A stretch of 64,000 nucleotides of DNA from Hydractinia symbiolongicarpus (GCF_029227915.1 NC_079880.1:17628001-17692000); one strand, 5' to 3'; positions 54,001-63,839 are shown, counted from the first letter of the stretch. Notes: generated from the letters alone by a model not told the origin. A program made the numbers and translations.

Positions 54001-54452
54001 AATCTCGAAATTGTTTCGCTGGTCTGCCACTGCTAACGAGTTGTTTGGAGCTTGTGGTGGAGGTTGACTAACTTCGTCTTCATTCACCTCGTTTGATTTA
54101 CAGAAACGTAGATGTTGCAGGACCCCACGGGCAGACTTGCATCTTTTTCCACACCTTTCGCAGTATGATAGCGCCTGATCTTCGTTTTCATGACTTTCGT
54201 TTTCATCCACATCATTAATATTCCGATTTTCGTTACGTTCATTCTCACTAATTCTTATTTCTGCCATGATTGTTTGCTGAAAACTGACCAAATCCAATTA
54301 CTTCTATCGTCACATGCAATTTTTCGCAAGATAAATGATAATCAGGATCAGGTTCAGAAATCCTTCATGGTTTTTAAGTTTTACAAATTTTCCGTTACAG
54401 AAAAGCGTCCGCAATCTTCGGAAGACCAAATTTGTCTCAATTTGTCTCGGCG
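51008..54452 (-). mobile_element. RLE-type LINE, apparently complete
   Basis: Flanked by a perfect 16-bp target duplication, CAATAATTTCATCATT, at 50992-51007 and 54453-54468. The poly(A) tail (27 T on the plus strand, overlapping the left duplication) is at its 3' end, followed by a 3' UTR of about 160 bp and one intact 1033-codon ORF. Length 3.4 kb, typical of R2-group elements with a restriction-like endonuclease, although the target is not rDNA. Confidence 0.9.
51196..54297 (-). CDS. RLE-LINE ORF: zinc finger, reverse transcriptase, restriction-like endonuclease
   Basis: 1033 codons, no breaks. Translation may start at M1 or at M11 (MAEIRISENERN). Residues 45-68 form a C2HC-type finger (YCERCGKRCKSARGVLQHLR, then FC). 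Reverse transcriptase: GPSGIDADGWRKIL, LLVDAANAFNSLNRSVLL (motif A), TTQGDPVGMAIYAIG (motif B), VAFADDLTASG (motif C) and LPPRLGGLGI (thumb). Near residue 835 CICGVRFDLSHALSC is the Cys-Cys-His-Cys knuckle that precedes the endonuclease. RLDVSARSFWIPDQRVFLDI then RVF is the PD-(D/E)XK-like catalytic region. This domain order identifies the R2/NeSL/Hero side of LINEs; the exact clade is not resolved. It probably still encodes a functional protein. Confidence 0.9.
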   Translation of the reverse strand: MDLVSFQQTIMAEIRISENERNENRNINDVDENESHENEDQALSYCERCGKRCKSARGVLQHLRFCKSNEVNEDEVSQPPPQAPNNSLAVADQRNNFEITEKFYWGDVRGSIAKENLKTCYEKIVYWRRNLFMLPNGAVGKSFIREINRLLNSWCENSPLKECVMTAIHVMPALLLQKPTKTSKSRDHVNALERRLVYWRNGDFLKLLAEAAAIQSRMSSKNTKRDINTISRRFKDLMQKGNVNGAIKLITNNMTGGVLPLNNQTIDLLRMKHPEAKEADEDAIMQGPTKTVEPIIYDVIDEAMVLKAALLTKGGAGPSGIDADGWRKILTSKMYGEGGKDLRTAFANVVKKMCIEEFDDGTLEALLASRLVPLDKNPGLRPIGVGEVLRRIAGKIVMSVVKQDVVGASSKSQMCGQKAGSEAAIHAMKVMFEDDNSDAVLLVDAANAFNSLNRSVLLHNIGIICPEISTFVKNCYTRPARLFVIGGAELLSKEGTTQGDPVGMAIYAIGITPLLDSLVYLIGTDHNKTVAFADDLTASGNLESIRKWWDNLTRIGPSFGYFPQPVKSWLIVKSSKLEQARKQFEGTCIQITVEGERHLGAVIGSVEYKETYVKAMVTKWVREINLLSDIAVTQPQAAYMCFVDGYKNKFTYFLRTIFGIEEFLTPLDEVIRHKFIPAVTGGHIVNDNERKLLALPPRLGGLGIDVFCKNATIEYENSRNMTASLRSQILMVNNEEGDKSKQQIQSERRRRYQQDLEALRAEMTDEEKRINESNMRTGVSNWLTTLPLIEWGYDLTKQQFWDAIKIRYNWQLERLPSNCICGVRFDLSHALSCKKGGLVTLRHNEIRNITADLLKEVCKDVRVEPSLLEINGERFQQRMANDGNESRLDVSARSFWIPDQRVFLDIRVFNAYAQRYRNMEISRTFQKNETEKKKQYNERVLQVENGSFTPLVFATNGAMGDECKAFFKRLVDMIAEKRSIPVSLATNVIRKKICFSLLRSTIRCVRGSRSTLDRDINLNDFALANRASIYDCI

Positions 54453-54468
54453 CAATAATTTCATCATT

Positions 54469-54833
54469 GCGCCGTAAAACAAAACAAACGTAAATAAACG
54501 GCCCGGGTACCCAGACTATCTCTTTTTCTTATGACTATGATGTAACCTAAAATCTTTGTTTCCCATATCTCAAATTTTCGTTCATCCCCATCAAAAATCA
54601 CTTCTTCCACTGGTTTCTTGGTGGACTGGGCCCATAACCTGTGACCATTTCAGCAATGACTTGGGGGTAATAAAATAAACAAATACGAAAATGGTTTTTC
54701 TTCTATATAAAATCAACAAACACGTGTTTCTTCTTTTACACTTTTAACTCTACCATCTTTAGTCCTAATGCCGTTCTAGTTAAACGGCGCCGAAAGTCTA
54801 GCAAATAAAAACAAATATGGCGGCAATCTAACA
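54469..54833. other. non-coding DNA next to the right 165-bp repeat
   Basis: No gene. CGGCGCAAT at 54449 and ATTGCGCCG at 54468 form an inverted pair across the target duplication. GGCGCCG boxes recur at 54785. It could be the 5' leader of the element flanked by the 165-bp repeats. Confidence 0.35.
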
Positions 54834-54998
54834 TTGGTAGCTATAAAGTTTTGTTTTATCTTCGTTTTTTGAAAATACAGTCGTTTACTCGTTAAAATCC
54901 CACATCTGCTCTCTCGCTGGACACACATACTCACCTATTTTACAAAAACAAAAACAAATATGGTAGACCAAGATACCACAATGGCGCACATCGACAAC
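54834..54998. repeat. 165-bp direct repeat, right copy
   Basis: See the copy at 34121-34285; same length, no indels. Element X transposase coding sequence resumes directly to the right. Confidence 0.85.
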
Positions 54999-55201
54999 GC
55001 CAACAGGAGACAGATCAGACAGATATACACCTGTCACATGAACATATCTAAAATGTACCAGCTTTTCAAGCTAGAAAACTCTACTAGCAATGTGGAAGAA
55101 CATTATTATCGTAAGATTTTCAACGAAAATTTTAATCTAGGGTTCCATCAACCTAAGAAGGATCAATGCGATGTTTGTGTGGAATATCGAAATGCTGTTA
55201 A
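54999..55201 (+). CDS. Element X transposase, fragment 3
   Basis: Continues the protein family of fragments 1 and 2: RQIYTCHMNISKMYQLFKLE, HYYRKIFNENFNLGFHQPKK and DQCDVCVEYRNAV. By comparison with the family pattern only a dozen or so residues seem to be missing between fragment 2 and this one. LINE-C interrupts after NAV; the frame resumes at 59131 (NKTLLQEKYDMH). CTGTTAA at 55195-55201 is the LINE-C target duplication. Confidence 0.65.
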
Positions 55202-56694
55202 GATAAGATAAGATAAGATAATTTTATTAATCAAAAATAGCTGTACAGTTCAAATAATTAAATAAATTTTAATATAAAGAGAAAAAACAAACAAACTATT
55301 TTTGAAGGGAGACCTTACCTAATAGCAGAAGCTAAGACGAGGATAAGGCCACCCTTGGACGAGTACAATAGACGGCACAGGACACACAAGACGGCACGAA
55401 CATATATAATCACCAGATAAATGAACCGTGTGAGAACAAAGGGAAAATTTGTTACAAATTAATAAGAGGCAATAAAATACTTCTTTAGATCACTTTTCAG
55501 ACCAAAGTAATCTATGGAAACAAATTTTTTAGTCATTGATGTCTGTATCTTATTCCAGGATTTAATGGTGCTCAATCTAATAGAATTTTTACCAAAACAA
55601 ACGGTATTGACAGTAGGAAGATTGATCAAGCCAGCCTTTTCTGCGCAAGTGCTCTGGGCATGGTTGAAGTCAACCGCAAAAGTATTCTGGATAGTAGCAG
55701 GCATTTTATCATGAAAAAGCTTATGCAAAAACAGAATGTTCTGACACTGGACAATATCATTGAATTTGAGGATTTCCAAGTTGCCATAGATGATACTAGA
55801 TGATGCTCTTCGAGATTCAAAAGTCATTAGTCTGATAGCAAAATTTTGTAAAACAGCAATACGATTAACATCAAGACTCTTTGGTTGACCCCAAATTTGA
55901 TTACAATATTGCAGGTGGGAATGAAAAATGGCATAGTAGACTGGGATAAGGACATTTTGAGGCACAAAATGACGAAGTTTAGCTAAAGCTCCATTAGCCC
56001 TCTTGAGCTTGGCAACAGTATTATTGATCTGAGTCTTCCAGCTTAAATCAGAATCTAATATATAGAACACCAAGATATTTAATAGAATCACTAGGCATAA
56101 GCCTTTTACCATTGATGAGAAGCCTAAAATCATAATTCAGAGGTTTATGTGCATGTTTAAATATAATGTATTCTGTCTTGCTAGCATTAAGAGAAATCTT
56201 ATTAGCATTCAGCCAATGACAGAGAAGCTTGAGGTCTAAATTCATTTGTTTGGCCAGTTGTTTCAAAGAGTCACTGAAATGCAGGAGGTTTGTATCATCA
56301 GCAAAGTGGTGTACCATAGAATAGTTAATTGCACAATTCAAGTCGTTTATATAAATTAAAAATAAAAGTGGTCCTAAAACAGAGCCTTAAGGGACACCAT
56401 GTCTGGTAAGATTATTTGCTGATCTAGCTCCATTTAAAGACACAAATTGTTGACGACCTATTAAGTAGGACCTAAATAAAGAGAGAGCATTACCTCAAAT
56501 TTCATAATGATGAAGCTTTGTAAGCAGAATTTCATGATCAACAGTATCAAAAGCCTTCTGGAGATCAATAAACACTCCACATGCATAATTTCCTTTATCA
56601 AGAGCATCCATAATTTTTTGAGAGATATTCATTAGTGATTGACAGGTTGAGTAATTTTTTCTGAAACCAAATTGTTGCTTATACAGGACATTAA

Positions 56695-57849
56695 TTGCTA
56701 TGGTTCTGAAGCAACAACACGAAAGCAAACAACAACAATGACAGATAATGTTAGAAGTATATTTCTCTTGTTTCATGTCATAACTACACTTGAGTTTGGG
56801 GATGGAAACGCTAACTCAGCAACTCGCTTGGAAATTGCCTACATCTGAGCGACTCACTTGGAAATCGCCTACACCTGAGCAACTCGCTTGGAAATTGCCT
56901 ACCTCTCCGCGACTCACTTGGAAATCGCCTACACCTCAGCAACTCGCTTGGAAATTGCCTACATCTCCGCGACTCACTTGGAAATCGCCTACACCTCAGC
57001 AACTCGCTTGGAAATTGCCTACTACCTGCTATGGCGTATCTCGTGGAAACGCACCTCATTTGTTAGGGAAACAAACGCATCTTCATCCCATTTGGCTGAC
57101 GAAGGAAGCCCGACATCCCCACCAGCGCAGGTCAACAGTGCTTCTACCTCTGGACAAAAAACTTGGCAATCGCAAGTAGCCAAATTTGGATCACCAAGAA
57201 AACCTTGAGGCAAGAGCACTGGTGTAAGCGAGCGCGCGTCTTTGATGCCAATTGATCCCTCCATCTTGCGTTGTAGATCGTTGCGTGTTGTAGTTCGTAG
57301 TATCGTTGCGTGTTATAGTTCGTTGTAGAAGACCCTCTGGGGCTACATCAATTGGTATCGTATGCACTCGTCATGTGTCGGATGATGGTCCGGTTATCGA
57401 GTTAACATAAGGGTTATGGTTGATTGTAGAATTAGTTAATATGGTGACAGTTGTGGACATTGATGCCAGTACATGAAGTGATTGATGTACATAAAAGAAA
57501 AAGAAAAAATATATAATAACAGGGTGGGTGGGTGGGCAAACCAAACTATTAGCAAAATGTGATGATGGAAACTAGTTGACTTTAGCTGCTCCCAATTTAT
57601 AGGTAGGCAAGGCAATCTTAGGGGCCTGGATCTACAACAGTATTGGTTAGTTACCTTGAGGGCCCCTAGTGTTCATGCCTTGTGACCACCCTTTTCACTA
57701 GTCTACCATTCTAGATTTGAAATAACATTGAGTTTCTAAAGTATATCCTTCAATGATGCTAGTAGCCATCTTTATTGACACTTGAATACTGAATGCAATC
57801 AAAGCCAAGCCTCTCAACAAGGTATAAGTACTTACTTCAGGAACCGCAA
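56695..57849. mobile_element. TTAA-flanked non-autonomous DNA transposon
   Basis: TTAA at 56691-56694 and 57850-57853. Termini are inverted: TTGCTATGGTTCTGAAG on the left and, on the complement of the right end, TTGCGGTTCCTGAAG. The insertion interrupts the LINE-C reverse transcriptase; removal with one TTAA brings the two sides together in one frame. TTAA targets are used by piggyBac and Kolobok. No transposase inside. Confidence 0.75.
56820..57021. repeat. 30/60-bp minisatellite
   Basis: Nearly seven 30-bp units in two alternating types, CAACTCGCTTGGAAATTGCC... and CGACTCACTTGGAAATCGCC..., giving a 60-bp higher-order period. It stays open in several frames on both strands (for example ten-residue units LAWKLPTSxx/LTWKSPTPxx), a consequence of the 30-bp period. 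Confidence 0.95.
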
Positions 57850-59130
57850 TTAACATGTGGTGAACTGTTGGTCCACCACCATTTGTTAGCTTCAAGAAAC
57901 CCATACACCCGTTTATATATAAGTTTTTCAAATATCTTATCAATGTTTGTAAGTAAGGATATAGGTCGATAATTTGTAAGTTCCAATTTGGATCCTTTTT
58001 TATGAATAGGGATAACCCTGGCAGTTTTTAAATTAGAAGGAAAAATGCCTGAAGTAAAAGACAAATTTATAAGTTTAGAGAGTGGAATGGATAATTCAGT
58101 TTTAACAGTAGAAAAAATTTGGGCAGGAATGCTAAATGGCCCAGAAGATTTACCAAGGTCCAAGGAAGAAATACAATGGAGAACTTCAATATCATCAGTT
58201 GGTAAAAGAAACATTGAATTAGGAACAGAATCTTTTAAGAAGGAAGAGAAATGTTTTGATGTGAATGGGATGCCCATTCTTATATTGTCAGCAATTGATG
58301 AAAAATAATTATTAAAAGAGCTAGCAATTGTCACTGGATCAGTGACAAGTAAGTTATCAATGTTCATACAGGTTGGAGAAGCAGAAGCAGAAGAACGAAC
58401 AGAAATTATATTTTTAACACCTTTCCAAATGTTGCCAATATTTTTTTGGTTATCACTAAAATATTTATTGAAAAAATTACTCTTGCTCAATCTACACAGA
58501 GTTACAATTTTATTGCGGTACTTTTTGAAACCTCTAACAAGAGAGACTTAAAATATGGATCTTTTTCTCTTAAAAAACGTTTATGAAGAAGGTCTCTTTT
58601 AGTAATAGAGGTAAGGATACCATTAGTAATCCAAGGATTGGATTTTTTTCTAGTTTTTATATTACAAGTCGTTTTTAATGGAGCGTATTTATCCAAAAGA
58701 CTGTTGAAACTGTTATAAAAATTATCAAACGATACATTGGGATCATCTGTGCTTGGTTGAAGTATAGCATCCCAATCCGTATATTGTAGTTCAGTGCTAA
58801 AGGCATCATGACTGAATTTTTTCCAGTCACGAGCATTAGATACATCTTTTTTCATAGACTTTAATTCAGTTTTAGTTAAAGCATAAGCCATTTCAATGTA
58901 AGTTAAAGAAATAAAAAATGACACTTCTGTTATATTAGCAAAGGCTGTCTTCGAGCTTTCTAGTGCATGAGTACACTTGGATAAACACGGATGAAAACAC
59001 GTCCAATCACTTCGGAGGTGAGTAAGTAAGTGATACAAATGCTTCGTTGAGTGGAAATTCTCAGGTTCCCTTAAACTCAGGGACCTAGAAATAGTGTTAG
59101 TTTTTTTATCTGTCCGTCTGTATCTGTTAA

Positions 59131-59977
59131 CAAGACCTTATTGCAAGAGAAGTATGATATGCACCTGAAAAATAAAAATGACTAGGCAATTTAAAAATGA
59201 CTAGGCAATTTAAAAACAATATCAAAGAAGAATCCTCTAAGGATGAAAGTATATACGTAGCTGCGTTCGTTCTTCAAAATTCTAATTTTTTTATAAACGT
59301 AAACTTTCCGTTTATAATCTAACGGTTACAAACTTGGTGACGCAAACAACTTTTTGTTTTGTGTGGAACCAGAGCATTGCAAAGCGTGGCTCCAATGAAA
59401 TTTCAAGTTGCCTGAAATTGTTTATTGAAGAATTACCAGACATTGTAAAAACACTCTATCTTTTTGCTGACAATTGCACTGGCCAAAATAAAAACCGTTT
59501 TATAGTTCAAATGCTATCCATCTCAGCAAACAAAAAAGGTATTGTCATCAACCTTGTGCACTTATAGAAAGGCCACACACAAATGTTAATGATACGGTCC
59601 ATTCCGTTATTGAGCGTGCAAAGAAAGGAGTTAACATCCATCACCCTACACAATGGATCACGCTGATTGAGAAAGCTGCGAGGAAAAATCCATATAAAGT
59701 AATTTCAATGGATTCAAACAACTTCAAAACTGATTTAGATGGTTCTTTTTCCCTATTAATAAAGGATCAATCTCCTGACAAAAAGGTCAGACAAATAAAA
59801 ATTGCACCTTCCACTGACTTCAAGATCTCAATTGTCGTTCGATATAGTGTAACTGCTACTTTCACAAACGTTGTGGTTGGTACAAAACCCAAACAAACAA
59901 GGAAGAGTGGCCCAAAAGATTTTAAATTGCCAACACTATACAAAGAAGAACTACCTCTGTTGAATACATTGCAAAAG
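59131..59977 (+). pseudogene. Element X transposase, fragment 4 (catalytic region)
   Basis: Starts NKTLLQEKYDMHLKNKND. A 21-bp tandem duplication (AAAAATGACTAGGCAATTTA) near 59185-59225 and frameshifts near 59290 and 59565 break it. Contains YVAAFVLQNS, FYKRKLSVYNLTVT, WNQSIAKRGSNEISSCL and LYLFADNCTGQNKNRF (an Asp expected in the active site), then FKLPTLYKEELPLLNTLQK. Ends at a splice donor GTAAGC at 59978. RNase-H-fold transposase by pattern; the superfamily is not certain. Confidence 0.65.
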
Positions 59978-60240
59978 GTAAGCTTAATTCATTTTTATTC
60001 AAATCGCTTCATGTGACGTTATCCTGGTAAAGCATAACGTTTGTAAGTATACAAGACTTAGACTCTGTCATTTTGTCTAAATAATTAGCCTAAAATGTTT
60101 TGCAAGTTTTTATGAATCCAGAGAGTAACCATGTAGATTGTTTCATAGGCATGGAATTAACACATTAGCTTTGAGCATAATTTAGCCCTTTGCTTATAGA
60201 AAAACATGTGCTGTAATATCAAAGTCACAATTTTTTTCAG

Positions 60241-60345
60241 GATTTGCTTGCATTATGCTCTAATAATGCAATTCTTTCACAATTTCACGAATATTGCCAA
60301 GGTTTGACAAGTACAGGAGAAGTTGAAAATTCAGATGATAAATGA
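60241..60345 (+). CDS. Element X transposase, last exon
   Basis: Acceptor TTTTTTTCAG at 60231-60240. The exon reads DLLALCSNNAILSQFHEYCQ and stops at TGA 60343-60345. Joined to fragment 4 it keeps the frame (TLQK to DLLALC), and the pattern DLL..C....I...FHE.. closes this protein family. Intron of 263 bp. Confidence 0.65.
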   Translation, partial: DLLALCSNNAILSQFHEYCQGLTSTGEVENSDDK

Positions 60346-61877
60346 ATGATGATGGATGATAGATGATGGAGAATGGTGGGCCTTTATTGGCTATTTACTA
60401 CACATAGCCTTTGGTGTGCTGTTCAATTTAACAGACTTTCTACAGTATTTCAGTATTTTGATTAGACATTTCATTGGCTCTTGTTTAGTTTTTAGACTAA
60501 ATCTTTAAACTTTGGAGTTGTTATCATAGATTTAATCACCTTTATTTAGTTCTGTTCAAATTTTTCAAAGAGGACTGAATTTTGACCTAAAATTCTAAAA
60601 AACGGGAAGGTCTTAGATGACAGTCACTAGTTTTCAACCTTCCCAGCATGTAATTATTTGCAAAACTTTATTTAACCCCATTTCTCGCTTATTCCATAGA
60701 GAATTTACAAAATAGTTTCAAGAGTTCCTTTAGTAGTATCGCCCATTAGCACTATATTCCATTAGTTAACAATTAATTTCACTTAGGCTACTATTAATAT
60801 ATATTTTAACATATTTTTTCATTCCTTATTTTTAAAACAGTTTTTATTTTCTTGGTCATTTTTATTCTTTATATTTTCTGTTTTGATCAAGTTATATACT
60901 TTTATTATTCAGTTTTTGCAATAGTTCCAAGTATTTCAGTAGTTTGATTCATTGTTTTTGTTAAGTTTAAACTAAATATTTGCACTTCAGAGTTACCAAA
61001 GATTTATGACTTTTATTTAGTTCTGTTCAAATTCTCTAACAGGGGACAGGGACGGCTCTATGGTCAACTGACCATATTGAGCACTGTTAGCTGATTCTGA
61101 ACACTCTTATTATATAGGAGTTTTCTGTATATGCCCTGTATAATTTCATTATGTATCAATTCAAAATAGTTTTTAAGGGGTCTTAAGTACTATTTTCAAT
61201 AATCAGCTCTCCTTTTGGGCTGTACTTCCTGATTTCAATTTTCTATTTCTGATGATTTTTTTTAATACTCACAACGAAGAGTCTACTGCTGTGAAGTAAA
61301 TTTTTTTTTTAAATTTACCTTTACAGAAAAGCTACTCATAACTCAAGACTTGCCGAGACTGCTCTAAAAGTATCTTTATCAGTAGATTCAATAAAATATA
61401 TTTTCATTTAGTTTCTTTTTCAATTTTGGTTAACATTACATTACGTTACAATATTGCCTCAGTTGCCTCAGAGTAGCCTCTAGGGTGCAGTAACTTGCAT
61501 TGCCTGGCTAAATGTCAATACGATCCAGTCTCAAAAACACTGGTAATACTAGTTACATATCGCTCACTGTCAAGGCTATGTTATAAAACTCTAAGCATGC
61601 TTGATTAAGTGACTAATGACATAAAGACACATAACAACTAATTTATTAAACTTCTATTATTTATTTCTTCAACACTGTTTCAGTCTTGTTGATAGCTGAT
61701 ATTATTCTTGTTGATTAATATCTACTAGTCTAATAATTCCTGTATAATAAATATTAATAGCAAAATTCAAGAGATATTTAAAATATTTAGCTCATACTTC
61801 AAATAAAATGTACTTCTACCAGCACTTTTATCAGTCTCATTCAGTTACTCTATTCTAGTTCTCTTCAGGGCTTTAGG
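60346..61877. other. Element X 3' non-coding region with a diverged internal duplication
   Basis: ATGATGG-type microsatellite at 60346-60376. 60487-60575 and 60959-61046 are diverged copies (TTTATTTAGTTCTGTTCAAA in both, with similar left flanks), period about 470 bp. No gene. Confidence 0.6.
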
Positions 61878-62338
61878 AAAAGCATGGAGTTAGGCCTTTT
61901 TTATGTTTAATAACTTTTGACATTTTTTGTACTCAGAATGTGTTTGGACTGCTTTTAGAAATGTTTTGGACTTAGGCCTTTTTCAAAAAATTGAATTTTG
62001 AAGGCATGGACATAGGCCCCTTTAGTGAAAATATCCATATGGTGCTTAGTCCTTTTAATTTAAAATTAGTAAGCATTAAAGAAGCCTAAGTCCTTTTTGT
62101 TGTTTTTACTTTGTAGCATATGATTTATTTACTTTGCCATTAACAGCTTTTGATCCAAGAAACAAAATCATAATCATGGCTTTCAGAAAAGTTTTACTTC
62201 CATACCTATAAATATTAAAAATGACTTCAGAATCAAGTAAAAACTTGAATCCCATTTTTCTCAAAATCAAGAAAATGGACTTGGCCTCTTTAGATTTAAG
62301 GCTCTCAGGACTTAGGCCCCTTTAGAACTAAGGTAGCG
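61878..62338. repeat. Element X right terminus with subterminal array
   Basis: Mostly reverse-orientation copies of the left-end motif (GGACTTAGGCC and one-base variants) near 61881, 61973, 62008, 62278 and 62308, plus one direct copy (GCCTAAGTCC) at 62085. Ends with the inverted repeat GGTAGCG. Confidence 0.8.
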
Positions 62339-62674
62339 AATTAGAAGATATGGTGTGTGACATATTAGCCTCACAAAATGGGTCATCTTTTCAAAGTTAT
62401 CCTGTGTTCCTAACTCCTGAAAAATACATATCAGATTTATAAAAAGCAGAAGTGATGACTCGAAAGTTTGGAACAAATTAATGGAAGATTCTCCATTCAA
62501 GTCTGGAAATAGACTAATCTCAACATCATTACCAGATAAAACCTGTAATAAAGAGAATGAATCTAGAATTGCAAAGCCAACCTTTGAGGCACCCAAAAGT
62601 TTTTCAGTTTCTTCTATGTTACGTCTAGGAAAAGTGATATCTGATAGTTGTATCTTTTTATTAATAGTTATCTA
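62339..62674 (+). pseudogene. Gene H, fragment 3
   Basis: Continues the gene H frame after X: LEDMVCDILASQNGSSFQSY, PVFLTPEKYISDL, stop near 62438. A second frame from about 62460 carries KLMEDSPFKSGNRLISTSLP and EAPKSFSVSSMLRLGKVI and probably belongs to the same protein (frameshift or short intron between). Function not known. Confidence 0.5.
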
Positions 62675-62844
62675 ACTAATACAGCTGCATGGGACCCTGA
62701 GTTTATATCAACTGAAGTATCACCAAAGTATCAATCTAGTTGGACAGGATCAAACTAACTGTAAGTGTTATATTTTAATTTAACAGTAGTAGCAGCTGGA
62801 ACAAGATCCCCGACTCTGGATGTTACACGGTTTTTGGATGCAAA

Positions 62845-63839
62845 ATGTCATCAAACAAAAATCCTCCCTTGTTGTCTACAAGTTCATTATACACTGATTG
62901 GAAAAAGAAAGTAAATATCTCGTCCTCATTCACCACACTCGAGAAAAAGAAGCACGGAGCAGCCGTATTATTGACATTAGATGGGTCGGCTGAAGAAGCC
63001 GTACTTGAACTTGAATTAGAAATCATTAATAGCGATGATGGACTGGAAAAGGTTTTAGAAAAGGTAGATAAACTTTATTTGAAAGACATAACATTAGAAA
63101 AGTTCGAAGCTCTGGATAAGTCTGAAACTTCCATTCAAGAACACATTCGCCAGTTTGAAAAGTTGTATTTCAAACTGCAGAGCCATGGTATCACTATATC
63201 CGAAGATCTCCTTGCTTACAAGCTCTTAAAATCAGCAAATCTCTCAAAGCAGGATGAAAAGTTGGCCAAAGGTACCGTTACAGAGCCTACATTGATCAAC
63301 ATGAAAATAAAGAAAGCTTATCACAAGCTTCCAATTCATTACAAGTCCATGGAATTAATGAAGTCACTTATGAAAACGTTGACAATGACGAATATTATCC
63401 AGCATACTTTGCTGGCAGACATAGTAATCAAGATTATCAACGCTATCCTCACAGACGAACACAAACCAACCAACAACTGATGAAAAGATACTCTTCTGTG
63501 GCAAGTTCCAAAAATCCACCATCACGCAGTGGGAAAATCAGTTGTTGCAGAATTTGCGAATCAATTTATCATTGGGCTGCAGATTGCCCCGATAAAAAAC
63601 ACCAAAACGATAATCAGCGTTCCATGCGTCCACGAAATCAACCTCTTCCTCACAGATATGTTTACTTCCAGGAGCAAGAAGATGATCCAAGCCTATATCA
63701 AGTTGAGGAACATGACACTTATTATAAGATTATATTATTTCAAAGTGATTATGACCACCCAAAACATCTTCCTGGACTGGTGGCAGAATCTTGGAATGCT
63801 GCTGTTCTTGACAGTGGTGAAAACAGTTTGTGGCCGTAG
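62845..63839 (+). pseudogene. LTR retrotransposon gag and protease start, probably copia-type
   Basis: Gag frame 62845-63479 (WKKKVNISSSFTTLEKKKHG, EHIRQFEKLYFKLQSHGITI). The next frame carries the CCHC knuckle CCRICESIYHWAADC at about 63538 and a protease start AAVLDSGENSLW (63788). A frameshift there moves the continuation (KTVCGRSWYNTFIESLSETD, VYRFGDGNEV) into another frame up to the window end. The pattern LDSG...KTVCG followed by YRFGDG is familiar from aquatic-animal copia (GalEa-like) elements; the superfamily remains an inference as RT is outside. Confidence 0.65.

Larger units (their letters stand above)
55459..59038 (-). pseudogene. LINE-C ORF2 (linker, reverse transcriptase, C-terminus)
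   Basis: From 59038: a pre-RT region with KFSHDAFSTELQYTDWDAIL and KSNPWITNGILTSITKRDLL. 58490-57850 carries IWKGVKNIIS, LDLGKSSGPFSIPAQI and NYRPISLLTNIDKIFEKLI. After the TTAA insertion: VLYKQQFGFRKNYSTCQSLM, CGVFIDLQKAFDTVDHEIL (motif A), then HHFADDTNLLHF (motif C, about 56300) and a C-terminal part with FHSHLQYCNQIWGQPKSLD. An upstream SETKLD/SDHH endonuclease is not present, so the copy is 5'-truncated. Several frameshifts (near 58495, 56490, 56130). Confidence 0.85.
55202..59123 (-). mobile_element. LINE-C, CR1/L2-like non-LTR element
   Basis: Flanked by CTGTTAA at 55195-55201 and 59124-59130. The 3' end on the left is the LINE-type tail of repeated TTATC units (plus strand AAGATAAGATAAGATA). 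Contains a 1155-bp TTAA-flanked insertion at 56695-57849. Inserted in the element X transposase gene, whose frame is continuous across it. Confidence 0.9.
28109..62338. mobile_element. Element X: DNA transposon swollen to 34 kb by nested insertions
   Basis: The ends are inverted: CGCTACCTTAGTTCTAAA at 28109 and TTTAGAACTAAGGTAGCG ending at 62338, with similarity continuing about 32 bp. AATT flanks both sides. Excising X with one AATT joins gene H in frame (SFKIQ to LEDMVCDILAS). Subterminal CCTAAGTCCA repeats occur at both ends. It encodes one transposase-like gene (29050-60345) broken by Gypsy-1, a 20.9-kb block and LINE-C. The 4-bp target duplication is compatible with the Sola superfamily, but the superfamily assignment is a guess. 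Confidence 0.85.

Noticed and set aside
55199-55222. AAGATAAGATAAGATAAGAT run as telomere-like repeat or GATA regulatory array
   Set aside because: It is the 3' tail of LINE-C, exactly at the target-duplication boundary.
56790-57264. Two opposite frames with ten-residue repeats
   Set aside because: The openness follows from the 30-bp minisatellite period; no homology or start context supports a protein.
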